Source: DATLXH01 sp035576005 (lineage in GTDB: Bacteria; Acidobacteriota; Thermoanaerobaculia; Gp7-AA8). Taken from it: a DNA stretch of 36,371 nt. Position 1 is the stretch's first letter. Every line of letters starts with the position of its first letter. The notes beneath the pieces are model-generated. The model was not told where the DNA came from, made no database searches, and saw only the letters and a list, made by a program, of their open reading frames with translations. The DNA lies in the NCBI GenBank assembly GCA_035576005.1, contig DATLXH010000044.1, positions 1 through 36,371 of the forward strand. Reading direction: 5' to 3'. Shown piece after piece: positions 24,478 through 31,623 of the stretch. Both the position numbers and the translations under genes were made by a program.

Positions 24478-25460
24478 GCTGCACCTCCTGCCAGATCCGT
24501 CAGCGCCCGCACCAGCGTGCGCTTCGCGAGCTCAATCTTGAAACTGTTCTGCTCGTAGCCCTTTGCCGTGCGCAGCGCCGCCTCTGCTGCGCTCCGGAAT
24601 ACAGCCTCGTCAGCAGACTTTCCGGCGAGAGCAGCTTCAGCCTCCCGTGAGCGCCACGGCTTCGTGCCGACTCCGCCAAGAGCAACACGCGCCGATCGGA
24701 TCACGCCGCCAGCGAGGTCGAGTCCGACGGCGGCTGAAGTCAGTGCGAACTCGTACGAAGCGCGATCGCGAACCTTCAGGTACGCGGAGCGCCGGGCGTG
24801 AAGGGCGTCGGGTATGTAAATCGAAGTGATCAGCTCTCCCGCCTTCAGATCGTGCTCGAGATGCGGGGTGGCTCCGGGCAACAGATGAAAGTCGGTCGCC
24901 GCAACCTCTCGCTCCCCTTTCCCGCTTCGGATCGTCAACATCCCGTCGAGTGCGGCAAGCGCAACCGCAAAGTCCGAAGGATGCGTCGCTATGCACGCGT
25001 CCGAAGTCCCGAGGATTGCGTGCATGCGATTCTCCCCTTCGATTGCCGAGCAGCCGCTTCCCGGCTCACGCTTATTGCAGGGAGTCCAGGTGAGCTCGCG
25101 GAAGTATGGACAGCGGACGCGCTGCATCAGATTCCCGCCAAGTGATGCTGCATTCCTCAGTTGTGGGGATGCGCTCAGCAGAAGCGCCTGCGAGATCGCA
25201 GGGAAGCCCTGCCTGATCAGTGGATGCTCAGCCGCATCACTCATCCGGACAAGAGCACCGATTCGAACGCCACCAGCCACCCCCTCGATCGCGTTGAGAG
25301 CAAGAGCATTGATGTCAACCACATGCGCGGGTTGCTCGACATCGCACTTCATGAGGTCGACCAGGTTCGTCCCTCCTGCGATGAACTTCGTTCGGGCGAG
25401 AGCACCCGCCTCGAGTGCAACGACCTCATCCGTCGCAAGAGCGAAATCAAACGGTCTCAT
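24474..25460 (-). CDS. paoB: Aldehyde oxidoreductase, FAD-binding subunit with extra [4Fe-4S] site (PaoB-like)
   Basis: A 328-residue flavin subunit that passes electrons from the iron-sulfur centres to an acceptor. FAD-binding motifs are FIAGGTNLVDLM (about 27-38) and ASLGGNLMQR (about 105-114). Cys117, Cys128, Cys137 and Cys156, in RCPYFRELTWTPCNKREPGSGCSAIEG and SDACIATHPSD, match the insertion that carries a [4Fe-4S] cluster in E. coli PaoB and distinguish this group from ordinary CoxM subunits. The C-terminal CO dehydrogenase flavoprotein domain covers about 220-325. It overlaps paoA by 14 bp and paoC by 4 bp, indicating one operon. Confidence 0.93.
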   Translation of the reverse strand: MRPFDFALATDEVVALEAGALARTKFIAGGTNLVDLMKCDVEQPAHVVDINALALNAIEGVAGGVRIGALVRMSDAAEHPLIRQGFPAISQALLLSASPQLRNAASLGGNLMQRVRCPYFRELTWTPCNKREPGSGCSAIEGENRMHAILGTSDACIATHPSDFAVALAALDGMLTIRSGKGEREVAATDFHLLPGATPHLEHDLKAGELITSIYIPDALHARRSAYLKVRDRASYEFALTSAAVGLDLAGGVIRSARVALGGVGTKPWRSREAEAALAGKSADEAVFRSAAEAALRTAKGYEQNSFKIELAKRTLVRALTDLAGGAA

Positions 25461-26127
25461 TCGCTGCCTCCCGCACCGCTGCCACGATGTTCACGTAGGC
25501 GCCGCAGCGGCAAAGGTTGCCGCTCATCCACTCCCGTATCTCGTCGTCGGATTTCGTGTGCCCTTCTGAAATCAGGGCGAGCGCAGAGCAGATCTGTCCA
25601 GGCGTGCAGTAGCCGCATTGAAACCCATCATTGCGAATGAATGCGGCCTGCAGCGGATGAAGCCGCCCCTCGCTGGCCAGTCCCTCGATCGTGACAATCC
25701 TCTTTCCACCATGCATCACAGCGAGTGTCAGACAGGAATTGATGCGACGTCCGTCGACGAGCACCGTACACGCGCCGCACGCTCCCTGATCGCATCCCTT
25801 CTTGGCTCCGGTCAGATCGAGATTCTCGCGTAGCGCGTCAAGCAGGGTGGTCCGCGGGTCGAGCTTGAGCTTATGGAGTTTGCCGTTGATATCGAGAGTC
25901 ACACCCGTTGCGTTTGCGTCAGCGGTTCCCGGAGCTCCAGTTTTGGAGTCAACACCCGCGAGCAACGGAACAACGAAAGCGCTCGCAGTCGCGACCGCGG
26001 ATCCGACAAGAAACGACCGACGACTCGCACCTGCAGGGCTTTCTGCTGCCGGGACCGGATCTGAGTTTTCCGACGCGCCCGGAACTTCATCTTCGTCCAG
26101 AGGTTCGTAACACGGCGGAAGCGTCAT
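25447..26127 (-). CDS. paoA: Aldehyde oxidoreductase, [2Fe-2S] subunit with Tat signal (PaoA-like)
   Basis: A 226-residue iron-sulfur subunit and first gene of the operon. A twin-arginine signal, ASRRSFLVGSAVATASAFVVPLLAG (about residues 34-58), would export the assembled complex to the periplasm, as with E. coli PaoA. The plant-type [2Fe-2S] domain uses Cys112, Cys117, Cys120 and Cys132 (GCDQGACGACTVLVDGRRINSC). The helical [2Fe-2S] domain uses Cys171, Cys174, Cys206 and Cys208 (CGYCTPGQI and LCRCGAY). All eight ligands are present. The N-terminal tail before the arginines is long (35 residues, acidic), so a later start is possible but no ATG is available. Confidence 0.94.
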   Translation of the reverse strand: MTLPPCYEPLDEDEVPGASENSDPVPAAESPAGASRRSFLVGSAVATASAFVVPLLAGVDSKTGAPGTADANATGVTLDINGKLHKLKLDPRTTLLDALRENLDLTGAKKGCDQGACGACTVLVDGRRINSCLTLAVMHGGKRIVTIEGLASEGRLHPLQAAFIRNDGFQCGYCTPGQICSALALISEGHTKSDDEIREWMSGNLCRCGAYVNIVAAVREAANETV

Positions 26128-26285
26128 TGCAGGTCTCCTATCGAGCAGAGATTACGTGCGATGAGGAAAGAGGCGTGCATGTCACAAGCCATCAACTTCG
26201 GGTCCTCCGAAGGGAGCGACGAGCCGCATGTCACCGGCGCCAGAAGACGGGAGCGGGAGCATCCAGATGCGTTAGCGCGTATTTC

Positions 26286-26443
26286 CAGGGGGAAGAGGGT
26301 GGTCACGTCAGCGACCTGAGAGGAGCCGCAAGAGATACGGAGTGCGATTAGCTCCTGCGGCCTTGCGAGACTCCCACACCCCTCACCCTCGCTTCGCTTC
26401 CCTCTCCCCGCCGGGGAGAGGGAACGCCGCGTCGCGGCTCACT
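26286..26443. repeat. Family B repeat fragment, copy B5
   Basis: A diverged copy with GGGGGAAGAGGGTGGTCACG, a degenerate small hairpin (GTCACGTCAGCGAC) and the right-hand CCCTCTCCCC/GGGGAGAGGG hairpin followed by GCCGCGTCGCGGC. Both outer ends are missing. It lies in the divergent gap (26128-26551) between paoA and the small secreted protein gene; I see no gene in this stretch, and promoters for both sides must lie here. Confidence 0.72.
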
Positions 26444-26551
26444 CGCATCCTTCAGTGCGGATCCAGCGTCGTCCAAAGTGGCTGGGGGACGAACCATCTG
26501 GAAGCGATTTGCGATCCTCGAAGTTGTCATACCCATTTGATGGAGGTGGCA

Positions 26552-27160
26552 ATGCCACATACCAACGCTTCACACATCATCCCGAAGCCCACGATCACTC
26601 GTTACATCTTCATCCTCGCCTGCCTGCTGCTGCCGGCCTTCGCCACACTCGACGCGCAGCCGATGGGAAGAGAGCCGGTCCTTCTGGTCATTGACGCGGA
26701 TGCCCCGGTCAAACCTGAGATCACCAAAGCCCTGCTCAAACAGTTTGCCGAGCTGCCGGGAATGGAGCTCAAGGTACTGGAAGCGGGGAAAGAGATGAGT
26801 CAGCACCACTGGGCCCTCACAGTCGTGGTCAATGAGTTGACGAAGAAGGATGGCGCAAAGAACGGACGCTTCGTCATGGCCGCGGCGTTCACGAACCTGC
26901 TCGCCACATTCGAGCCGATCGATGCTCTCAAGGCGTTCGAAAAGTCGAAATGTATTCCGGAAGCCGAGCTCTCTGCGTTCATTGCGAGTAAACCGTCGGC
27001 CGTCTCGGATCTCAAATCGATCCTGCTGTGGGGCGGTGAGATGCGGGAAGGTTTCACGCAACCCACTGCAGAGCTGGCCTCGATCTTCGAGAAGGAGTTC
27101 CTTCCTGAGATTCGCCGGCAGCGCCTCAAACTGTGGCAGAACGGTCGTGTGCAGTACTAG
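26552..27160 (+). CDS. Secreted protein of unknown function
   Basis: A 202-residue protein. The ATG at 26552 follows GGAGGTGGCA, a strong ribosome-binding site; the frame is open 70 codons further upstream through repeat B5, which is not coding. A hydrophobic signal segment, RYIFILACLLLPAFATLDAQ, lies at about residues 18-37. The mature part is alpha/beta (VLLVIDADAPVKPEITKALLKQFAELPGMELKVLE... then helices). I recognise no family. The last codon and the TAG stop coincide with the CTAG end of repeat A2, so the C-terminus may have been reshaped by the repeat. Confidence 0.78.
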   Translation: MPHTNASHIIPKPTITRYIFILACLLLPAFATLDAQPMGREPVLLVIDADAPVKPEITKALLKQFAELPGMELKVLEAGKEMSQHHWALTVVVNELTKKDGAKNGRFVMAAAFTNLLATFEPIDALKAFEKSKCIPEAELSAFIASKPSAVSDLKSILLWGGEMREGFTQPTAELASIFEKEFLPEIRRQRLKLWQNGRVQY

Positions 27161-27343
27161 CCCGCATTTCTCACAGACCTTCGCCGCGAGACGACGGATA
27201 GCGGCCTGTCTGCTTCGTTGCACGCCAATTTCGCTCCTCGACATAAGTGTCGACTATGCCTTCGTCGCAAAATCGCCGTGCGCCTCGCATCCAAGCCACT
27301 CTCCGCCGTCTCACGACAAAGGTCTGTGAGAAATGCGGGCTAG
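27157..27343 (+). repeat. Family A 187-bp near-palindrome, copy A2
   Basis: The 25-bp arms 27157-27181 and 27319-27343 are exact reverse complements, starting CTAGCCCGCATTTCTCACAG and ending in CTAG. The internal halves are diverged inverted copies meeting at ATAAGTGTCGACTAT. It is the best-preserved copy in the window. The region 27161-27477 holds no gene besides it. Confidence 0.9.
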
Positions 27344-27477
27344 CCGCGATCTCGAAAGACCACTCTGCAACCATTCACAGGAAAAGTTGTGAGACCTGTA
27401 CCGACTAAGTTCGCTCTGCGTCGAAGCACTTGATAGACTTCGCAGTCGCGCCGCCAAAGCGCGATGGGGGCGAGCAC

Positions 27478-29388
27478 GTGGTCGAGACCGACGATAATAA
27501 GCAACAACATGGGGCGCACCACACCGGCAGACGCCTCGGTTCCATGTCCCTTCTCGCCCTCGGAATCGTCTACGGCGATATCGGGACCAGTCCTCTCTAC
27601 TCAATTCGCGAGTGCTTCAGTGGCTCGCACGCTGTCCCTCTGAATCGCGAGAATATTTTCGGCATTCTCTCGCTGATCTTCTGGTCTTTGATGATCGTGG
27701 TCACGGTGAAGTACCTGGTTTACGTCATGCGTTTCGACAACCGCGGCGAGGGTGGGATCCTGGCATTGATGGGACTGGCTGGCCTCAATAGCCGACGTCG
27801 TGCCGGCCTCCGCACCATGACGATTGTCATCGGGGTCTTCGGGGCCGCGCTCCTTTACGGAGACGGCATGATTACACCGGCCATGGCCGTCATTAGCGCC
27901 GTCGAGGGTCTACAGGTCGCAACGCCATTCTTCACTCCCTACGTCGTACCCATCACCATCGCCATCCTGGTGCTCCTCTTCGTGTTGCAGGCTCGCGGCA
28001 CAGCAACCATCGGTCTGATCTTCGGACCGATCATGCTGGTCTGGTTTTTCACGCTGGCGGTTCTCGGAATTCGAGGCATTCTGTGGGAGCCGGGAGTGCT
28101 GTTGGCCCTCAATCCGCTCCATGCCATCCGCTTTTTCGCCAGCAACGGAATGCCGGGGTTTCTTGTGCTCGGAGCGGTCTTTCTGGTCACGACGGGAGGT
28201 GAGGCGTTGTATGCCGACCTGGGACACTTCGGAGTGAAACCGATCCGGATCGCCTGGTTCGCCGTGGTTGCCCCAGCGCTGCTGCTTCAGTACATGGGAC
28301 AGGGGGCGCTCCTGCTCCGAAACCCTGAGGCCGCGCCGAATCCGTTTTATCTGCTGGCGCCGTCATGGGCGCTCTATCCACTGGTCGCTCTGGCCATGAT
28401 CGCGGCAATTATCGGCTCACAGGCCATCATTTCAGGCGTCTTCTCGCTGACCCGTCAGGCCATCCAACTCGGATATCTGCCGCGAATGGAGATCATTCAC
28501 ACCTCCCGCGCTGAAATCGGACAGATCTACATTCCTTCGGTGAACTGGGCTCTCATGGTCTCATCCATCGCTCTGGTCATCGGCTTCCGAAGCTCTACGA
28601 ATCTCGCCGGTGCGTATGGCCTTGCCGTGAGCTTCACGATGCTCATTACGACGGTCCTGGCCTATTTTGTCGCCCGGGACGTGCTTGGGTGGAGCAGCTG
28701 GACTGCAGGCTTGATCACAGCCCCCTTCTTCATCGCCGATGCCTCATTTCTCACCGCCAATTTCTTCAAAATTGCCCATGGAGGCTGGTTTCCCCTGGTC
28801 ATCGCAGCGCTGGTATTCCTGCTGATGACGACCTGGCGCAAAGGGCGCAGCATCCTCACCACACGGCTCGCGGAGGGCGCACTCTCTACCGATCTTTTCG
28901 TACAATCACTGGGAAAACATCCTCCGGTGCGAGTCTCTGGAACCGCGGTTTTTATGCATCGTACGGCGGACGCCACTCCCACCGCCCTGCTGCACACGCT
29001 CAAACATTTCAAGACGTTGCATGAGCAGGTCATTCTTCTCACGATCGTCACGGAGGAGGTCTCCCACATGGTCGAAGAGGAACGGATGCAGTGCAGTGAT
29101 ATCGGTGAAGGGATCTACAAAGTGACAGGCCGTTATGGATATATGGAAGAGCCTGACATTCCCGCTCTGCTTGCGAAGCTCGGTGATCGCGGGCCCAAGG
29201 TTCCCGAGATGGACACGACCTACTTCCTCGGGCGTGAGACTCTCGTCATCACGGCACGCGACAGCGGTATGGCGATGTGGCGGGAGAAAATTTTCGCTTC
29301 CATGATGCGAAACTCGGAGAGTGCGGCACGCTACTTCCGGCTCCCCCCGAACCGCGTGGTGGAACTGGGCGCGCAGATCGAGTTCTGA
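27478..29388 (+). CDS. kup: Kup-family low-affinity potassium transporter
   Basis: A 636-residue inner-membrane potassium-proton symporter of the KUP/HAK/KT family. The first helix carries the family signature LGIVYGDIGTSPLYS (about 28-42). About 12 helices cover residues 20-435 (including DGMITPAMAVISAVEGL and GGEALYADLGHFG). A cytosolic C-terminal domain follows (about 470-636). I prefer the GTG at 27478, preceded by GGGGGCGAG, over a TTG at 27430 that would add 16 residues. The upstream gap shows no c-di-AMP riboswitch that I can recognise. Family D hairpins follow the stop by a few bases. Confidence 0.94.
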   Translation: MVETDDNKQQHGAHHTGRRLGSMSLLALGIVYGDIGTSPLYSIRECFSGSHAVPLNRENIFGILSLIFWSLMIVVTVKYLVYVMRFDNRGEGGILALMGLAGLNSRRRAGLRTMTIVIGVFGAALLYGDGMITPAMAVISAVEGLQVATPFFTPYVVPITIAILVLLFVLQARGTATIGLIFGPIMLVWFFTLAVLGIRGILWEPGVLLALNPLHAIRFFASNGMPGFLVLGAVFLVTTGGEALYADLGHFGVKPIRIAWFAVVAPALLLQYMGQGALLLRNPEAAPNPFYLLAPSWALYPLVALAMIAAIIGSQAIISGVFSLTRQAIQLGYLPRMEIIHTSRAEIGQIYIPSVNWALMVSSIALVIGFRSSTNLAGAYGLAVSFTMLITTVLAYFVARDVLGWSSWTAGLITAPFFIADASFLTANFFKIAHGGWFPLVIAALVFLLMTTWRKGRSILTTRLAEGALSTDLFVQSLGKHPPVRVSGTAVFMHRTADATPTALLHTLKHFKTLHEQVILLTIVTEEVSHMVEEERMQCSDIGEGIYKVTGRYGYMEEPDIPALLAKLGDRGPKVPEMDTTYFLGRETLVITARDSGMAMWREKIFASMMRNSESAARYFRLPPNRVVELGAQIEF

Positions 29389-29389
29389 G

Positions 29390-29494
29390 TTGTAGGACAG
29401 ACACTCCTGTCTGTCAGGCGGAGAGCCTGGATGTAGGTTCACACACTCTTGTCTGTGAGGCGACGACCGACAGACAAGAGTGTCTGTCCTACAT
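29390..29494 (+). repeat. Family D tandem hairpins, copy D3, after the kup stop
   Basis: Starting 2 nt after the TGA, TTGTAGGACAG leads into GACAGACA-CTCC-TGTCTGTC (29396-29415). After a spacer with a degenerate unit comes GACAGACA-AGAG-TGTCTGTC (29469-29488). Each is a perfect 8-bp stem with a four-base loop. The element fills the gap between the convergent kup and vapC genes. No T-tract follows. Confidence 0.8.
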
Positions 29495-29521
29495 ATCCCT
29501 GGATTCGCCGGCACCGATCGG

Positions 29522-29908
29522 TCAGGCAATCTCCAGATCGGTCTTCGTGAAGTCGGTTCCGGTACAGAGCAAAGGAGTCCTGGATAGTTTCGCGACCGAG
29601 TATGCGATGCAATCACCGAAGTTCAGAGCCGCCGGATGGCGGCCCTTTCCAAATCGCAACCACGCGGATACAGCTGCTCGGGCGTGTTCCTCTCCGAAGG
29701 GAACGAGATGGATGTCGAGTTCCGCGATCAGCCGGTGCAACAGAGCCGATCCATCGTCCTGCAGTCGTGCCGAGATGACGATCCCCGCTTCCACGAACGT
29801 CGGCGCAGCGAGCCCACTCGGACCTCTTTCCCGTAGAACATCGATCAGACGTTCGTATCCCGGCTCCTGAAACACGATCGCCACCACCGCTGATGCATCG
29901 ACGATCAA
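29522..29908 (-). CDS. vapC: Toxin VapC, PIN-domain ribonuclease (second pair)
   Basis: A 128-residue PIN endoribonuclease. Acidic site residues are Asp4 in MIVDASAVV, Glu40 in APTFVEAGIV, Asp99 in LNFGDCIAYSVAK and Asp119 in CTGTDFTKTD, a pattern typical of one large VapC subgroup. The start is a TTG at 29906-29908, chosen because GGAGGGCGC precedes it at good spacing, the protein then begins exactly at the first PIN strand, and the TTG overlaps the antitoxin TGA as TTGA. The frame upstream is only the antitoxin gene read out of frame. The toxin appears intact. Confidence 0.92.
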   Translation of the reverse strand: MIVDASAVVAIVFQEPGYERLIDVLRERGPSGLAAPTFVEAGIVISARLQDDGSALLHRLIAELDIHLVPFGEEHARAAVSAWLRFGKGRHPAALNFGDCIAYSVAKLSRTPLLCTGTDFTKTDLEIA

Positions 29909-30174
29909 GCGCCCTCCTTCCCGTAACCGAGCAGATCCTCCCATTTCTTTTTTGACATCTTCCTGCCTCTTAGAGAGGCAGGGACTTTCGACCAGATCTC
30001 CCGATCCAGATTTTCCATCACGTCCTCTCGACTCTTCGGCGAAACGCGAAACGCGAGTTTCTTTCGCCTTTCCTCGAGGGCCCGGCGAATCGCCTCAGTC
30101 TTCGTCTCCCCGGTCAGCTCAGCGAGCTCAGCGGCCAGCTGCTCAACAGCGGAATTCTTGATGTTCAAGGCCAT
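29905..30174 (-). CDS. vapB: Antitoxin VapB, PSK-type transcription factor family (second pair)
   Basis: An 89-residue antitoxin. Residues 1-40 (MALNIKNSAVEQLAAELAELTGETKTEAIRRALEERRKK) fit the short DNA-binding region of PSK-operon-type VapB proteins, with the TGETKTEAIRRAL motif. The C-terminal half is charged, with tryptophans (EIWSKVPASL, KKKWEDLLGYG), as in antitoxins that wrap the PIN toxin. Its family differs from that of the first VapB. The promoter hexamers lie directly before the ATG; see the separate entry. Confidence 0.92.
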   Translation of the reverse strand: MALNIKNSAVEQLAAELAELTGETKTEAIRRALEERRKKLAFRVSPKSREDVMENLDREIWSKVPASLRGRKMSKKKWEDLLGYGKEGA

Positions 30175-30180
30175 GGTGTA

Positions 30181-30210
30181 ATTCTACCTTAAGAAAGAAA
30201 GGTGTAACAA
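30181..30210 (-). promoter_or_regulatory. Promoter of the second vapBC operon
   Basis: On the minus strand TTGTTA (30205-30210) and TAGAAT (30181-30186) are spaced 18 bp apart, and the -10 ends 6 nt before the vapB ATG (30172-30174). This predicts a leaderless message. On the plus strand GGTGTAA occurs at both 30175-30181 and 30201-30207, a direct repeat 26 bp apart bracketing the promoter that may be the VapB operator. Confidence 0.55.
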
Positions 30211-30256
30211 ATAGTGAATATCTCCCACTCCCCCGTTTTATCCATATTTTGTAGAC

Positions 30257-30262
30257 CATAAT
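30257..30262 (+). promoter_or_regulatory. Candidate -10 element of the M20 gene
   Basis: CATAAT (5 of 6 matches to TATAAT) ends 7 nt before the ATG at 30270. No Shine-Dalgarno is present between them, and no clear -35 is seen at the expected distance. Confidence 0.42.
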
Positions 30263-30269
30263 CGTCACT

Positions 30270-31583
30270 ATGAAATGGCTTCCCACTCTACTGCTCGTAA
30301 TAGCGTTACCCGCATCAGCTCAGACACTCGACTCGATGGTCGAACGCGAGCTCCCTTCTCTTCTCAATACCTACAAACAATTCCACGCAACGCCTGAGCT
30401 CTCGATGCAGGAAAAGAACACGTCGTCAACGCTCGCGACGCGGCTTCGAGAGATCGGCTACGACGTGGCATACCCCGTAGGAAAGTATGCCGATTCCGCA
30501 GCCCCCTGCTACGGCGTCGTGGCCGTGATGAAAAATGGTCCCGGCCCGACCATCCTCATCCGCAGTGACATGGATGCGCTTCCGGTTACGGAACAGACCG
30601 GCCTCGCCTATGCGAGCAAAGTGAAAACGAAGAATGTGACGGGCGAGGAGGTCGGAGTCATGCACGCGTGCGGCCACGATCTGCACATGACGACATTGCT
30701 CGGGACCGCGAAGATCCTGGCCCTGACAAAAGATCGCTGGCAGGGAACTCTGATCCTCATCGGTCAACCTGCCGAGGAAGTGGTGAAGGGCGCTGCTGCC
30801 CTGCTCAACGATCGTCTCTATGAGCGATTCGGCCGTCCGTCGAAGGTCGTCGCCTTTCATGATTCCGCAACACTCGAGGCGGGGAAAATTGGATACACGC
30901 CGGGCTTCTTCATGGCAAGTGGCGACTCCGTGAATCTCACAATTCGAGGAGTGGGGGGACACGGAGCCTCGCCTCAAAGCACGAAAGATCCGATCGTCCT
31001 GGCATCGGAAACGATCCTGGGACTCCAGACCATCATCAGCCGCGAGAGCTCACCTCTCGATCCCGTCGTCATCACAGTCGGCTCGATCCATGGCGGCACC
31101 AAACGCAACATCATTCCCGATGAAGTGCGACTGCTCATGACCGTTCGCACTTACAAACCGGAGGTGCGGAAACGCGTCCTCTCATCGATCGAGAGAGTCG
31201 CCAGAGGACTCGCGATCGCTGCCGGCGTTCCCGAGAACCTTGCGCCACAGTTCGAACTGCTCGAACATGAGTCGATCGGCTCGACATACAACGATCCCGA
31301 GCTGACCGAGGGTCTCGCGGCCACGCTCAAGCAGGGACTCGGCGATGGAAATGTTGTCAAAATGGATCCCCTCATGGTGAGCGAGGACGTGAATCTCTAC
31401 GGGCTCGACCGGCAGATTCCGATCGCGATGCTCTCCCTTGGTGCCGTCGATCCCTCCCTCATGGCAAGTGGTAGCCCGTTGCCATCACTCCACTCCAGTC
31501 GCTTTGCCCCTTTGCCAGAGCCCGCGATCCGGGCCGGGGTCAAGGGCATGACGCTCATGGTGTGGAGCCTGATGCCGAAATAG
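30270..31583 (+). CDS. Exported M20D-family amidohydrolase
   Basis: A 437-residue metallo-amidohydrolase of the hippurate/N-acyl-amino acid hydrolase type, exported by the signal peptide MKWLPTLLLVIALPASAQ. Metal-site motifs include SDMDALPV (about 99-106), MHACGHDLHM (131-140) with Cys134 and His136, QPAEEV (about 166-171) with the Glu pair, and His near FHDSATL. The dimerisation domain (about 215-330) has GVGGHGASPQ. A C-terminal PSLHSSRFAP supplies the last His. Family members with this build cleave acylated amino acids or peptides. The following DUF2207 gene is only 40 bp downstream on the same strand. Confidence 0.93.
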   Translation: MKWLPTLLLVIALPASAQTLDSMVERELPSLLNTYKQFHATPELSMQEKNTSSTLATRLREIGYDVAYPVGKYADSAAPCYGVVAVMKNGPGPTILIRSDMDALPVTEQTGLAYASKVKTKNVTGEEVGVMHACGHDLHMTTLLGTAKILALTKDRWQGTLILIGQPAEEVVKGAAALLNDRLYERFGRPSKVVAFHDSATLEAGKIGYTPGFFMASGDSVNLTIRGVGGHGASPQSTKDPIVLASETILGLQTIISRESSPLDPVVITVGSIHGGTKRNIIPDEVRLLMTVRTYKPEVRKRVLSSIERVARGLAIAAGVPENLAPQFELLEHESIGSTYNDPELTEGLAATLKQGLGDGNVVKMDPLMVSEDVNLYGLDRQIPIAMLSLGAVDPSLMASGSPLPSLHSSRFAPLPEPAIRAGVKGMTLMVWSLMPK

Positions 31584-31623
31584 TTCTCTCCGCCGGCTCC
31601 ACAATCCTTTTGGAGATTGCCTG

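Noticed and set aside
27344..27477. Possible c-di-AMP riboswitch before kup
   Set aside because: Such switches control some potassium transporter genes, but I could not find the expected conserved blocks, and much of the gap is repeat A2.
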